Origin: Peribacillus loiseleuriae
GTDB lineage: Bacteria; Bacillota; Bacilli; Bacillales; DSM-1321
Assembly (NCBI RefSeq): GCF_001183985.1
Contig: NZ_LFZW01000001.1
Location: 1,147,812 to 1,211,811, forward strand
Direction of reading: 5' to 3'
DNA: 64,000 nt
Every line of letters begins with the position of its first letter. The first letter of the stretch is position 1. This document shows positions 1-9,643 of this stretch, piece by piece. Below the pieces are notes generated by a model. That model was not told where the DNA came from. It made no database searches and saw only the letters and a list, made by a program, of their open reading frames with translations. The position numbers were made by a program, and so were the translations under genes.

Positions 1-1
1 G

Positions 2-550
2 GTGAATCAGCTAACGATTGAAGAAGTCCGTAGCTGGATAGGGTATGTACCGCAAGATCATTTTCTTTTTTCAAAATCAGTGAAAGATAATATTTTATTT
101 GGAAAAATGGATGCAACGGAAGAGGATTTAAAGAGCGCCATTCGATTGGCAGATTTCGAGAAAGACCTCGAAATGCTCCCTGAAAAGCTTGAAACACTTG
201 TTGGTGAAAAAGGGGTCGCTCTATCTGGTGGACAAAAACAACGGATTTCGATTGCTAGGGCATTGATTAAAAATCCAGAGATTTTGATTCTCGATGATTC
301 ATTGTCTGCAGTGGATGCGAAAACAGAAACAACCATCATTGAAAATATTCAAAGAGAGCGTGCCGGAAAAACGACAATTATCACTACCCATCGTCTATCC
401 GCTGTTCAACATGCCCAATGGATTATTGTACTCGATAACGGCAAGGTGATTGAAGAAGGAAAGCATGAAGATCTACTTGCAGAGGGTGGCTGGTATAAGG
501 AACAATATGTACGTCAACAGGTAGAGGTAGGAACTGAGGTGAACGTATGA
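2..550 (+). CDS. yheI: ABC multidrug exporter subunit YheI (C-terminal part, 5' end outside window)
   Basis: Only the last ~182 residues are present; the frame is open at the window edge, so the gene is cut by the window and not broken. What remains is the distal half of an ABC nucleotide-binding domain: a Q-loop (VPQDHFLF), the signature LSGGQKQR, Walker B ILILDDSLSAVD and the H-loop TTHRLS. The stop codon overlaps the start of the next exporter half by four bases (ATGA), as expected for the two halves of a heterodimeric exporter. In B. subtilis YheI/YheH (BmrC/BmrD) form such a multidrug pump. The D that follows ILILD, where many ABC proteins have the catalytic E, suggests that this half carries the degenerate ATP site, as is usual in heterodimers. 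The pairing with yheH makes the identity fairly secure. Confidence 0.87.
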   Translation: MNQLTIEEVRSWIGYVPQDHFLFSKSVKDNILFGKMDATEEDLKSAIRLADFEKDLEMLPEKLETLVGEKGVALSGGQKQRISIARALIKNPEILILDDSLSAVDAKTETTIIENIQRERAGKTTIITTHRLSAVQHAQWIIVLDNGKVIEEGKHEDLLAEGGWYKEQYVRQQVEVGTEVNV

Positions 551-2565
551 AAGTCGTAAAAAAGCTATACCAATATGCAACTCTATACAAAAAATTAATT
601 ATTGGCGCGCTCATCATGTTATCCATTTCCGTAGCAGCTGATTTAACAGGCCCGTTCGTTGCAAAAAAGATCATAGATTCCCATATACTTGGTATTGAAT
701 CGGAGTGGTACGAAACAGAAGAAAGTAAAGACGCCGTTCCTTACCAAGGGAACTGGTATAAACGTACTGACTATTTTACAAATCATGAAACAAGAGGGCA
801 GGAAGTCAGGGTTCTACAGGTTGGGACCCAATTTGTCTTTGTGGAAGACGCTGTCCCGTTTGATGGCAGCCGAAAGTTAGATGGAGAGGGTATAACGGTT
901 ACGAAAAATGGGCAATCGGAGACGTTTCCTGCAACAGTTTTAGAAAAACAAGACTTAATGAGCTTTTATCAACCAGAGATTGCTAGAATTTTCATGCTTG
1001 TAGCTCTTTATTTCGGTCTTGTTTTAATCTCCTCGCTGTTTCAATATTACCAAAGCTATTATTTGCAAAAATCAGCAAATCGAATTATCCAACGTATGCG
1101 CAATGACCTCTTCACGCATATGTCGAGGCTACCGATTCGCTATTTTGATAAATTACCAGCTGGCAAGGTTGTAGCTAGAATTACGAATGATACAGAAGCG
1201 ATCCGTGAGCTGTATGTAACGGTTCTTGCGAATTTTTTCTCAAGTACGATTAATATTATCGGGGTATTCATTGCCTTATTCATTTTGAACCCAACGATCG
1301 CACTGGCAGCTCTAGTTCTAGTCCCAATCCTATTGATTTGGACGATTATTTATCGGAAGTTTGCTTCAAAGTATAACCATATCATTCGAGCAAGAATCAG
1401 TGATATTAATGGAATGATCAATGAATCCATTTCTGGGATGACAATCATTCAAGCATTTAACCAAGGAAAAGGTGCAAAGGAATCTTTTGAAAGATTGAAC
1501 GAAGAGCATTTTACGTATCAAAATAAAATGCTGAACTTAAATTCACTAACAGGTCACAATTTAATTGGCATATTAAAAACAAGTGCATTGGTGCTGTTCA
1601 TCTGGTATTTCGGGGGCATGTCTATGACCGTTTCTAGCGCTATTTCTTTAGGTATGTTGTATGCGGTTGTAGATTTTATCAATCGTTTATTGCAACCAGT
1701 TCAAGGAATTGTCAACCAGTTCGCAAACCTGGAGCAAGCATTAGTGGCTGGCGAACGAGCATTCAGCTTATTGGATGAACCAGGAATTTTAGTTGAGGAT
1801 AAAAGCATCATGCGCTACAAAGGAAATGTAGAATTTAAGGACGTATCATTTGGTTATAAAGAAAATGAATATGTGTTAAAGGATATAACTTTCCAAGCGA
1901 AGCAAGGGGAAACTGTTGCCTTGGTAGGTCAAACTGGGTCAGGAAAAAGCTCGATTATGAATCTACTATTTCGGTTCTATGATACGAATAAAGGGAAAAT
2001 TACGATTGATGGGAAGGATATTCAAGACATTCCGCATCAAACCCTAAGAGAGCATATGGGGATCGTACTTCAAGACCCTTATTTATTCACAGGGACAATA
2101 GCCTCCAATATTAACCTTGATAATGAAGCGATTTCTCGGGAAGCGATTGAGAAAGCACTACGTGATGTTGGCGGTGATAAAGTATTAAGTCACTTATCGC
2201 AAGGATTAGATGAACCGGTTATTGAAAAAGGCAGTACGCTTTCTTCTGGACAGCGACAGCTCATCTCATTTGCCCGGGCACTGGCCTTTAACCCGGCCAT
2301 TCTCATTTTAGACGAAGCGACCGCAAGCATTGATACTGAAACTGAGGCAATCATTCAATCCGGGATGGATGTTTTGAAAAAAGGTAGAACAACTTTCATC
2401 ATAGCTCATCGACTTTCAACGATTAAAAACGCAGATCAAATTCTTGTGCTTGATAAAGGACGAATTGTTGAAAAGGGAAATCATGATGAATTGATGGCCC
2501 TGAAAGGAAAGTATTATCAAATGTATGAACTACAAAAAGGCCAGAAGAACGGGCTTGCAGGATAG
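547..2565 (+). CDS. yheH: ABC multidrug exporter subunit YheH (membrane and ATPase half)
   Basis: 672-residue fused exporter half: an N-terminal transmembrane domain (first membrane helix about residues 15-40) followed by an ABC ATPase domain with Walker A GQTGSGKS, signature LSSGQRQ, Walker B ILILDEATASID and the H-loop AHRLS. An extra soluble insertion of about 100 residues between the first two membrane helices (roughly residues 50-140) and the length match what I recall of B. subtilis YheH (BmrD). The start overlaps the yheI stop, so the two are translationally coupled. The catalytic Glu is present here, so this half should hold the competent ATP site. Likely substrates are hydrophobic drugs. 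A terminator-like hairpin follows directly. Confidence 0.9.
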   Translation: MKVVKKLYQYATLYKKLIIGALIMLSISVAADLTGPFVAKKIIDSHILGIESEWYETEESKDAVPYQGNWYKRTDYFTNHETRGQEVRVLQVGTQFVFVEDAVPFDGSRKLDGEGITVTKNGQSETFPATVLEKQDLMSFYQPEIARIFMLVALYFGLVLISSLFQYYQSYYLQKSANRIIQRMRNDLFTHMSRLPIRYFDKLPAGKVVARITNDTEAIRELYVTVLANFFSSTINIIGVFIALFILNPTIALAALVLVPILLIWTIIYRKFASKYNHIIRARISDINGMINESISGMTIIQAFNQGKGAKESFERLNEEHFTYQNKMLNLNSLTGHNLIGILKTSALVLFIWYFGGMSMTVSSAISLGMLYAVVDFINRLLQPVQGIVNQFANLEQALVAGERAFSLLDEPGILVEDKSIMRYKGNVEFKDVSFGYKENEYVLKDITFQAKQGETVALVGQTGSGKSSIMNLLFRFYDTNKGKITIDGKDIQDIPHQTLREHMGIVLQDPYLFTGTIASNINLDNEAISREAIEKALRDVGGDKVLSHLSQGLDEPVIEKGSTLSSGQRQLISFARALAFNPAILILDEATASIDTETEAIIQSGMDVLKKGRTTFIIAHRLSTIKNADQILVLDKGRIVEKGNHDELMALKGKYYQMYELQKGQKNGLAG

Positions 2566-2581
2566 GAATAAATAGATGGTG

Positions 2582-2657
2582 AACGGCTTTAGACTAATTG
2601 GACACTCTTACTACATTAGTAAATGGAGGGCCATCTAGTATGGAGCCGTTTTTTTTA
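2582..2657 (+). terminator. Probable Rho-independent terminator of yheIH
   Basis: AACGGCT at 2582 can pair with AGCCGTT at 2644-2650, which runs into a T tract. The loop is long (about 55 nt) and contains a possible inner pairing. The rest of the gap to the next gene (to 3078) shows no convincing reading frame. Confidence 0.55.
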
Positions 2658-3078
2658 CCCTTTTTTATTTTGCATTTTTCGGTCAACAACCATGGTTTCA
2701 GCGATATTGGCTAGATTTGTGTAACAAGGTGCAAGGATGGGACATTGGATGCGTTAATAGCAGCCTGAGGAAGTCATTTCATCTTATCGTAGCGACAAGA
2801 TTGGAGAATATGCGTCAAATAAAAAATCCTTCATATACACGATTTCATTAATTTCCCCTGACATTCAGATCTAACAATTCAAACTCAAAATTATGCGCAA
2901 AACAAGAAAACTTTTCTTTCAGGCATACCTTCTTTATTTCAACATATATAGCATGTAATCGCTACTTCGAGAGAATACAGTATATTCCCTTTATTTGTGT
3001 GGTCTTTTCATATAAAATGGAAATAAAAAGGCTTGGTAGAAAAATAATCCAATTGAGTACAGTGAATGGAGCGGTTTA

Positions 3079-3660
3079 ATGACTCAACCGATATTATTAT
3101 TTGTACTTTCTTATGCTTTTGGCTGCATAAATGGTGCTTATTATCTTAGTAAATGGGAGATGGGAAAAGATATTCGCGAACTTGGGAGCGGGAATGCTGG
3201 GGCAAAAAACGCAGGCCGCCATCTAGGGAAAAAAGGTTTTTTTTTTACGGTTGTCATTGACGCTATCAAGGTGTTTATGGCTTTACTCATCGTTAATACC
3301 CAAATAGAAATCGGCGAAATGGTCATTATATTATGTGCTTTCGGTTTATTAATCGGACATATTTGGCCAATTCAGCTACAATTTCGTGGCGGAAAAGGAG
3401 TTGTGGTTCTTTTAGCAGTTACCCTTTATCTTGTCCCAGTCGCTATTTTGGTGACAGGACTTGTCATGGGAATCGGTTATTTATTGTTTCGTAGATTTAC
3501 AATTCCCGGTTTGATATCGATGATGACAATTCCGATTACTACTTGGGTAACAGGTCATTCACGGATTTATTCAATAGGCTTGCTGTGTATGTTGATTCTT
3601 GTACTACTCGTTCATATACCGAACAGCAGGAAGGAAGAAAGAAAACTAAAAACGACTTAG
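3079..3660 (+). CDS. PlsY-type glycerol-3-phosphate acyltransferase paralogue
   Basis: 193-residue polytopic membrane protein of the PlsY family, which transfers acyl groups from acyl-phosphate to glycerol-3-phosphate. The family motifs are visible: an N-terminal membrane helix with the segment SYAFGCINGAYYLSK, the loop GSGNAGAKNAGR (GSGNPGATN in canonical PlsY) and the loop FRGGKGV. The substitution of canonical residues in the first loop argues for a paralogue and not the housekeeping enzyme. GGAGCGG precedes the ATG at good spacing. The next gene starts 13 bases downstream, and an LtaS-type gene follows that, so the three probably form one operon acting on glycerol-phosphate or lipid substrates at the membrane. 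The exact acceptor is unknown. Confidence 0.82.
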   Translation: MTQPILLFVLSYAFGCINGAYYLSKWEMGKDIRELGSGNAGAKNAGRHLGKKGFFFTVVIDAIKVFMALLIVNTQIEIGEMVIILCAFGLLIGHIWPIQLQFRGGKGVVVLLAVTLYLVPVAILVTGLVMGIGYLLFRRFTIPGLISMMTIPITTWVTGHSRIYSIGLLCMLILVLLVHIPNSRKEERKLKTT

Positions 3661-3673
3661 GAGAGTGAACATA

Positions 3674-5266
3674 GTGGAATTTGTTTATAAAATCGCTTCA
3701 GAGCAAAATGAGTTCGAGCAAATTTATAAACTTAATTATCAAACATTCGTGGAAGAAATTCCTCAACACGACCAAAACGAACAGCAGCGATTGATTGATC
3801 GTTTTGACAAACAAAATACATACGTGATTGCTAAGAAAAATCAGGAAGTTGTTGGGATGATCGCTATTAGATCCAACCGTCCATTTTCATTGGATCAAAA
3901 ACTAACTAATTTGGACGACTATTTACCGAGTGATGCGAACCCTTGTGAAATAAGACTACTTACTGTTAAAGATGAATTTAGAAAAAGTCCCGTTTTTTAT
4001 AAATTAGTTGAATTATTAGTCAGCTATTGCTTGGAGAAAAAATATAATATGGCGCTCATATCAGGTGTTGAGCAACAAATCCCATTATACAAAAGAATGG
4101 GTTTTCAAGCATTCGGGGAGGTAGTCGGAACAGAGCGAGCCAAGTTTCAGCCAATGTATTTGACAAAAGAGCGGTTTGAAAACTCTACAAAGGTATTCAA
4201 GCGGCTAATAGCTAAAAAATCCAATGAATCTAGCAAAGTTTCGTTTCTTCCAGGTCCGGTACAGCTTCATCCTGAAGTAGTAAAGACTTTCGCTCTGCCT
4301 GCTATCTCACATCGATCAGATGTATTTATGAATGAAATGGACAAGATACGGAACACTCTTTGTGACATGACAGAAGCTAAGTATGCAGAAGTTGTAGTTG
4401 GGACTGGCACATTAGGGAATGATATGGTGTCTGTTCAGCTATCTCAGATTGAAGGAAATGGCTTGATTTTGGCAAATGGGGAATTTGGTTATCGACTGAT
4501 TGACCATGCCTTGCGCTTTAAATTGTCATTTTATACGATTGAAAAAGAATGGAATACGCCCATTTCGATATCAGAGATTGAACATGTCCTAAGAGAAAAC
4601 CCGAACATTAGCTGGATCTGGACGGTACATTGTGAAACTTCAACTGGCTATTTATTTGATTTGGAAAAAATTGAAGAGCTTTGTCTTCGTTATGGCATTG
4701 AATTATGTGTCGATGCATGTAGCTCGGTTGGCGTTGTTCCTGTGTCCTTCAAAAATGTACTGATAGCGACGACAGTCAGTGGAAAGGCTCTAGGATCATA
4801 TCCTGGTCTGGTTATTGTTTTTCATCGGGAAAAGCTACATCCGAATTCTAAATTACCAAGGTATTTAGATATTGGAATGTATCAAGATTATGAAGGTGTT
4901 CCTTTTACCCATTCTTCTAATCTATTAAAAGCATTACACGTTGCATTGCAAAATGTAGATAGCAGCATAATCGAAACAAAAGCGGCATTCATCAGAAAAT
5001 TTTTGGAAGAAAACGGCTATAATTATTTAGGGGACGAAGCCTATTCACCAGGCATTATTACCATTTGTTTGCCATCCTATCATTCTTCCAAAATGCTAGG
5101 TGATTATTTGAAAAGTAAAAACATCCTTACAAGCTATGAAAGTAACTATTTATTAAAGCGAAACTGGCTCCAAATTTCGTTAATGGGTCATCATAGTGAA
5201 GAATCAATACGTACTCTGTTTCTTGCTTTGACGCAAGCTAAAACAGCCTTTGCTAGTAAGGTGTGA
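3674..5266 (+). CDS. Fusion of a GNAT-like acyltransferase domain and a class V aminotransferase
   Basis: About 530 residues in two parts. Residues ~1-175 resemble a GNAT/N-acyl-amino-acid synthase fold (EIRLLTVKDEFRK, then YKRMGFQAFGE near the end). From ~185 the protein is a fold-type I, class V aminotransferase of the serine-glyoxylate / 2-aminoethylphosphonate transaminase type: FLPGPVQLHPEV, then VDACSSVG, and a PLP lysine in TVSGKALGSYPG (about K371). The frame is open from GTG 3665, but AGGAG at 3659-3663 overlaps that codon; GTG 3674 lies 10 bases beyond it and is the better start. The gene sits between a PlsY paralogue and an LtaS-type gene (gap of 6 bases), suggesting a role in modifying a lipid or polymer precursor. 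The substrate is unknown. Confidence 0.75.
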   Translation: MEFVYKIASEQNEFEQIYKLNYQTFVEEIPQHDQNEQQRLIDRFDKQNTYVIAKKNQEVVGMIAIRSNRPFSLDQKLTNLDDYLPSDANPCEIRLLTVKDEFRKSPVFYKLVELLVSYCLEKKYNMALISGVEQQIPLYKRMGFQAFGEVVGTERAKFQPMYLTKERFENSTKVFKRLIAKKSNESSKVSFLPGPVQLHPEVVKTFALPAISHRSDVFMNEMDKIRNTLCDMTEAKYAEVVVGTGTLGNDMVSVQLSQIEGNGLILANGEFGYRLIDHALRFKLSFYTIEKEWNTPISISEIEHVLRENPNISWIWTVHCETSTGYLFDLEKIEELCLRYGIELCVDACSSVGVVPVSFKNVLIATTVSGKALGSYPGLVIVFHREKLHPNSKLPRYLDIGMYQDYEGVPFTHSSNLLKALHVALQNVDSSIIETKAAFIRKFLEENGYNYLGDEAYSPGIITICLPSYHSSKMLGDYLKSKNILTSYESNYLLKRNWLQISLMGHHSEESIRTLFLALTQAKTAFASKV

Positions 5267-5272
5267 TGGGAT

Positions 5273-7126
5273 ATGACGAAGAAGGGAATACGTGTTACTC
5301 CGAAGTTGCTGTTTTTATTTGCATGTACATGTATGTGGTTGAAGACCGTTATCGTTTCATTTATTGGTTTTGATATCGCCATTCATTCATGGTTCGATGC
5401 TCTGCTTCTTATTGTCAATCCAATCGGTTCCTTGCTTTTATTAATTGGACTTAGCATTTACTTTACAAAAAGCCTTCATATTAACTGGCTTTTAGTGATT
5501 ATGCTACTAGTAACAGGATTGCTTTATGGCGATTTACTTTATTACCGTTTTTATATTGATTATGTGACCGTTTCTATTTTATTTCAATTTAAAAATGTTG
5601 GTGGAATTGGACCAAGTACATTCGAGTTGATGAAGGCGTGGGATTTACTCTTATTTGTTGATGTATTACTTATTGCTTGGCTCTCAAAAAGTTCTGCTAT
5701 TCGGCCTCAAGAAATAAGTGTGCATTTCAAAAAACGATTTATTAGCTTTAGTATAGTACTACTTATTTTATTAGCAGGTCTTGGGTGGAGCCAGTCTCCT
5801 TATCTTTTCTCTGCCTCGTATAACAGGGAGCAGATGGTTAAAAGTGTCGGTCCTTACAATTATCATCTTTATGACATCGTAATGGGGCTTCGTCCCACTA
5901 TAGATCGTGCGGTAGCCACGCATGTAGATACTGGGAAAATTGAGGAGTACGTGGCGAATCAACAGGATGAGACGACGGATTTATTTGGACTGGCAAAAGG
6001 AAAGAATATCGTGTTAATCAGTATGGAGTCGACGCAAAATTTTGTAATCAATCAAAAAGTGAATGGCCGAGAAATTACTCCTTTTTTGAATAACTTGATT
6101 GGAGAAAGTTTTTATTTCAATCAGATTTATGACCAGACGGCACAAGGGAAAACATCAGATTCCGAGTTTATGATTGATACAAGTTTATACCCGCTGTCTG
6201 GAGGATCTGTTTTCGTTCGACGGCCTAAGAATACGTTTAATAGTTTACAACATATATTGAAAGAAAATGGTGCGTATTATTCTGCCTCCTTTCATGGCAA
6301 TGACCCGTCCTTTTGGAATCGAGAAAAGATGTATGAAAACTTAGGGTATGACCATTTTTTTTCTAAGCAAGATTATCAGGTAACTGATGAAAATTCAGTG
6401 AATTATGGCATTAAAGATATTCCTTTTTTTGAACAATCTGTAGAGCATATGAAAACAATGCCTGAACCTTATCTTGCAAAGTTAATTACATTGACGAATC
6501 ATTTTCCATTTTTACTGGATGAGAATGACCAACTGATCGCGATGGGCAATACCGACGAAGGTGTCGTAAATCGGTATGTGACAACAGTTCGTTATCAGGA
6601 CGAAGCAATCAAGCGGTTGTTTCAAACGCTTAAAGATAATGGGATGTATAAAGACACAATCTTTGTGTTGTATGGAGATCATTACGGCATTTCAAAAAAA
6701 TATGAAGCGGCGTTAAGTCAAATGCTGGGTGATGAATATTCACCAATTAATCATAGTCATTACCGTCAAGTACCAGTGATTATCCATATCCCTGGTCAGA
6801 AAGGGGAGACTATTGCTGTCCCAGGCGGAGAGATCGACATCCGGCCAACTCTTTTACATCTATTAGGTATAAAAGCAGAAGATACAATATCGTTCGGTCG
6901 CAACTTATTCACTAGATCAGCAAACCATCCCGTGATTTTCAGAGATGGTGGCTTCGTGAATGATACGTATATTTACCAAGATGGGGTTTGCTATAATAAA
7001 ACAACGGGAGAACAGCTAGATCATGTTGCATGTGAACCATATCAAAAAAACGTTCATGATGAATTAGGGCTATCAGATGATATTATATATGGGGATTTAT
7101 TGCGGTTTACAAGTAGAAAAGATTAA
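5273..7126 (+). CDS. LtaS-type lipoteichoic acid synthase / phosphoglycerol transferase
   Basis: 617-residue membrane sulfatase-fold enzyme. Roughly five N-terminal transmembrane segments (residues ~1-180) precede an extracellular catalytic domain. The nucleophile lies in YDQTAQGKTSDSEF (Thr about residue 294), with the metal-binding segments MESTQ and YGDHYGI further along; this matches LtaS-family enzymes, which move phosphoglycerol from phosphatidylglycerol onto a polyglycerolphosphate chain. Bacilli have several paralogues (LtaS, YfnI, YvgJ, YqgS), and I cannot say which this is. It closes a three-gene set with a PlsY-like and a GNAT/aminotransferase gene. A repeat element with a stem-loop directly follows and may end transcription. 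Confidence 0.87.
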   Translation: MTKKGIRVTPKLLFLFACTCMWLKTVIVSFIGFDIAIHSWFDALLLIVNPIGSLLLLIGLSIYFTKSLHINWLLVIMLLVTGLLYGDLLYYRFYIDYVTVSILFQFKNVGGIGPSTFELMKAWDLLLFVDVLLIAWLSKSSAIRPQEISVHFKKRFISFSIVLLILLAGLGWSQSPYLFSASYNREQMVKSVGPYNYHLYDIVMGLRPTIDRAVATHVDTGKIEEYVANQQDETTDLFGLAKGKNIVLISMESTQNFVINQKVNGREITPFLNNLIGESFYFNQIYDQTAQGKTSDSEFMIDTSLYPLSGGSVFVRRPKNTFNSLQHILKENGAYYSASFHGNDPSFWNREKMYENLGYDHFFSKQDYQVTDENSVNYGIKDIPFFEQSVEHMKTMPEPYLAKLITLTNHFPFLLDENDQLIAMGNTDEGVVNRYVTTVRYQDEAIKRLFQTLKDNGMYKDTIFVLYGDHYGISKKYEAALSQMLGDEYSPINHSHYRQVPVIIHIPGQKGETIAVPGGEIDIRPTLLHLLGIKAEDTISFGRNLFTRSANHPVIFRDGGFVNDTYIYQDGVCYNKTTGEQLDHVACEPYQKNVHDELGLSDDIIYGDLLRFTSRKD

Positions 7127-7130
7127 AAAA

Positions 7131-7268
7131 AAGAGGTAGTCTAAAAAAGTGGATGTCCCAAGCAAAGGGTCAGCCCGCGCAACAACTAAATGCAGTATAG
7201 GATAAGTGTATGAAACACTACATACTGAATTAGAGTGCGAGGTCTGACCCTTATGAGACTCCCTTACC
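7131..7268. repeat. Hairpin repeat family, copy R1 (GGGTCTGACCC type)
   Basis: Inner arms AAAGGGTCAGCC (about 7165) and GGTCTGACCCTT (about 7241) are inverted, with further outer partial complementarity (GGTAGTCT near 7135, AGACTCCC near 7256). Related copies lie at 11621, 12787, 55183 and 60750. All copies are intergenic and can fold into a long stem-loop; this one separates convergent genes. Confidence 0.6.
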
Positions 7269-7280
7269 GTTATAAAATGA

Positions 7281-8453
7281 TTAAACGGTAAGTACCAATT
7301 TACTTTTTTCCAATGCTACTGTAAAATCTTTAATCAAATCATCTGGATTTTCAAGGCCTGCTGATAGACGAAGCAGGCTTTTGGTGATGCCTCTTTTTTC
7401 CCTTTCTTCGTCAGGCATTGCAGCGTGTGACATCTTCGCTGGATAAGATAAAATCGTTTCGACAGCACCAAGGCTTACAGCAAAAACTGGTAGAGTGACG
7501 TTATCAACAAAGGAGCGTAGAATGTCTTCATTTTCTAATTCAAAAGAAAATACCGCACCGGCTGACTTCGCTTGTTGCTTTTGCAACGTAAACTGTGGAT
7601 GACTTGCTAGTCCTGGATAATGAACCTTTTTTACAAGGGGATGTGATTCTAGGAATGCCGCGATTTTTTTAGTAGATTGGACTGAGTGTTCCATTCGAAC
7701 GTGCAAGGTTTTCAAACCGCGCATCACAAGCCAAGCATCCTGCACGCCAAGAACTGCTCCGAATGAATTTTGTAGGAAGCCAAGTTTTTCTGCTAATTCT
7801 GGATTCCGCACGACGGCAAGCCCGGCTACGACATCGCTATGTCCGGATAAAAATTTAGTTGCGCTATGAAGGACAATATCTGCTCCCAATGTTAGCGGCT
7901 TTTGCAACGCTGGTGTTAAAAATGTATTATCCACATACGTTAACGCGTTAATTTCCTTCGCAATACAACAGATTCCATGAATATCTGTTACCTTCAAAAG
8001 GGGATTGGAAGGAGTTTCTATATAAATGGCTTTCGTATTGGGCTGAATAGCTGCTTTCACATTTTCTAAGTCCGTCATATCAACAAAGCTATGTTCAATA
8101 TTGAAACGGGAAAGTACTTGTGTGACCATCCGGAAGGTTCCGCCATACACGTCTTCAGATACAATCACATGGTCACCAGCCGACAGCAGCATAAAAGCTG
8201 TGGAGATTGCTGCCATCCCTGATGAGAAGGCAAAGCCATTTGTACCTTCCTCAAGTCCAGCAATAATCTCTTCTAATGCTTCGCGAGTCGGATTCGCGCT
8301 TCTGCTGTAATCGTATTTCCCGAACTGATCACAATCAAGTTGATGGAAGGTAGAAGCATGTTGAATGGGCACGCTAACCGCTCCATTCGTTGCATCAAAT
8401 TTATGGTTATTATGAAGAAGCAATGTTTCAAAACTGAAATGATCTGTTGTCAT
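7281..8453 (-). CDS. metC: Cystathionine beta-lyase MetC
   Basis: 390-residue Cys/Met-metabolism PLP enzyme (fold type I). Landmarks: YDYSRSANPTR, SSGMAAIS, the ETPSNPLL segment, and the PLP lysine in HSATKFLSGHSD (K200). It should cleave cystathionine to homocysteine, ammonia and pyruvate in methionine synthesis. The ATG follows GGAGG at 7 bases and overlaps the stop of metI by four bases, matching the B. subtilis metI-metC (yjcI-yjcJ) pair. A SAM riboswitch upstream of metI controls both. Within this family beta-lyase, gamma-lyase and gamma-synthase are hard to separate by motif; the order and pairing decide the call. Confidence 0.88.
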   Translation of the reverse strand: MTTDHFSFETLLLHNNHKFDATNGAVSVPIQHASTFHQLDCDQFGKYDYSRSANPTREALEEIIAGLEEGTNGFAFSSGMAAISTAFMLLSAGDHVIVSEDVYGGTFRMVTQVLSRFNIEHSFVDMTDLENVKAAIQPNTKAIYIETPSNPLLKVTDIHGICCIAKEINALTYVDNTFLTPALQKPLTLGADIVLHSATKFLSGHSDVVAGLAVVRNPELAEKLGFLQNSFGAVLGVQDAWLVMRGLKTLHVRMEHSVQSTKKIAAFLESHPLVKKVHYPGLASHPQFTLQKQQAKSAGAVFSFELENEDILRSFVDNVTLPVFAVSLGAVETILSYPAKMSHAAMPDEEREKRGITKSLLRLSAGLENPDDLIKDFTVALEKSKLVLTV

Positions 8454-9559
8454 GCTAATGCCTCCTTTTTTATTTTAGCAAATGCTTGATCTAGGTCTTG
8501 GATGATATCTTCCGCTGCTTCAATTCCTACAGAGAATCGGAGCAGCCTATTACAAATGCCGTTTGCGATTCTTATTTCTTCAGGGATGTCTCCATGTGTC
8601 TGGGTGGCAGGATAGGTAATAAAACTTTCAGTCCCACCAAGGCTTTCTGCAAATGAGATAAGTTCCAAGTTTTGTAAAAATGAATTCACGTATTGTTCTT
8701 CGCTTACCCGGAAAGAAAGCATACCGCCTTTTCCTGGATAGAGAACATCTGTAACCAATTCATGGGTAGAAAGATAATCTGCAAGCTTCCGTGCGTTTTG
8801 ATTATGTCTTTCCATCCGCAAAGCAAGTGTCTTCATTCCGCGCATTAACAGCCATGAGTCGAATGGACTCAGTACAGCACCAGCACTGTTATGGTGATGC
8901 GCCAGAGCCTCAGAAAGATCTTTCCCTTTTGATACAATGAGCCCGGCAAGCACATCATTATGTCCGCCTAAATATTTCGTAGCACTGTGAATCACAATAT
9001 CGGCACCGCTTTCAATCGGTTTTTGAAGAAGAGGCGTATAGAACGTATTATCGACGATTAATAGGACTCCGTATTGTTTGGCAATGGCTGACACTGCGTC
9101 AATATCCGTTTCCTGCATAAGCGGGTTTGTAGGCGTTTCAAGAAAAATCGCTTTTGTTTGAGGGGTAATACTGTTTTTAATCACTGTTATGTTACTTGTG
9201 TCAACATATGTACATGTTAACCCCCATTTTTTAAAATCCTTTTCAAGCAAGCGATAAGTACCGCCGTATAAATCATTGCTGACAATCCATTCATCTCCAG
9301 TCTGGAAAAGGGAAAGGACTGTGAAAATGGCAGCCATTCCAGAACTACAAGCAAAACCTTGATCGCCACCTTCAAGTTCAGCTATCGCTTTTTCAAGCAA
9401 CTGCCGAGTTGGGTTTCCTGAACGAGAATAATCATATCCAGTTGATTGGCCAATACCATTATGGCGATAAGCAGTTGAGAAATATATAGGAGGACTTACT
9501 GCACCAGTTGCAGTTTCACTTCGATTCCCTAATTGGGCTAGTTGTGTATCAATCTTCAC
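8450..9559 (-). CDS. metI: Cystathionine gamma-synthase / O-acetylhomoserine thiolyase MetI
   Basis: 369-residue Cys/Met-metabolism PLP enzyme with YDYSRSGNPTR, SSGMAAIF, ETPTNPLM and the PLP lysine in HSATKYLGGHND (K195). It should condense an activated homoserine with cysteine or sulfide, the step before MetC. The start is GTG, preceded by AAAGGAG at a somewhat long 12-base spacing. A SAM riboswitch and its terminator lie immediately upstream, so expression should stop when S-adenosylmethionine is plentiful. The coding region overlaps metC by four bases. Confidence 0.9.
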   Translation of the reverse strand: MKIDTQLAQLGNRSETATGAVSPPIYFSTAYRHNGIGQSTGYDYSRSGNPTRQLLEKAIAELEGGDQGFACSSGMAAIFTVLSLFQTGDEWIVSNDLYGGTYRLLEKDFKKWGLTCTYVDTSNITVIKNSITPQTKAIFLETPTNPLMQETDIDAVSAIAKQYGVLLIVDNTFYTPLLQKPIESGADIVIHSATKYLGGHNDVLAGLIVSKGKDLSEALAHHHNSAGAVLSPFDSWLLMRGMKTLALRMERHNQNARKLADYLSTHELVTDVLYPGKGGMLSFRVSEEQYVNSFLQNLELISFAESLGGTESFITYPATQTHGDIPEEIRIANGICNRLLRFSVGIEAAEDIIQDLDQAFAKIKKEALA

Positions 9560-9589
9560 TATGGTTCACGGCTCCTTTTTAAGAAAATA

Positions 9590-9617
9590 AAAAAGTCTTC
9601 TTTAAGAAGAAGACTTT
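9590..9617 (-). terminator. Riboswitch-controlled terminator before metI
   Basis: On the minus strand AAAGTCTTCTT pairs with AAGAAGACTTT and is followed by a run of T. It lies between the S-box aptamer and the metI ribosome binding site, as expected for the expression platform. Confidence 0.9.
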
Positions 9618-9643
9618 AAAATCGCATCAGAATGCAGTCTCTT

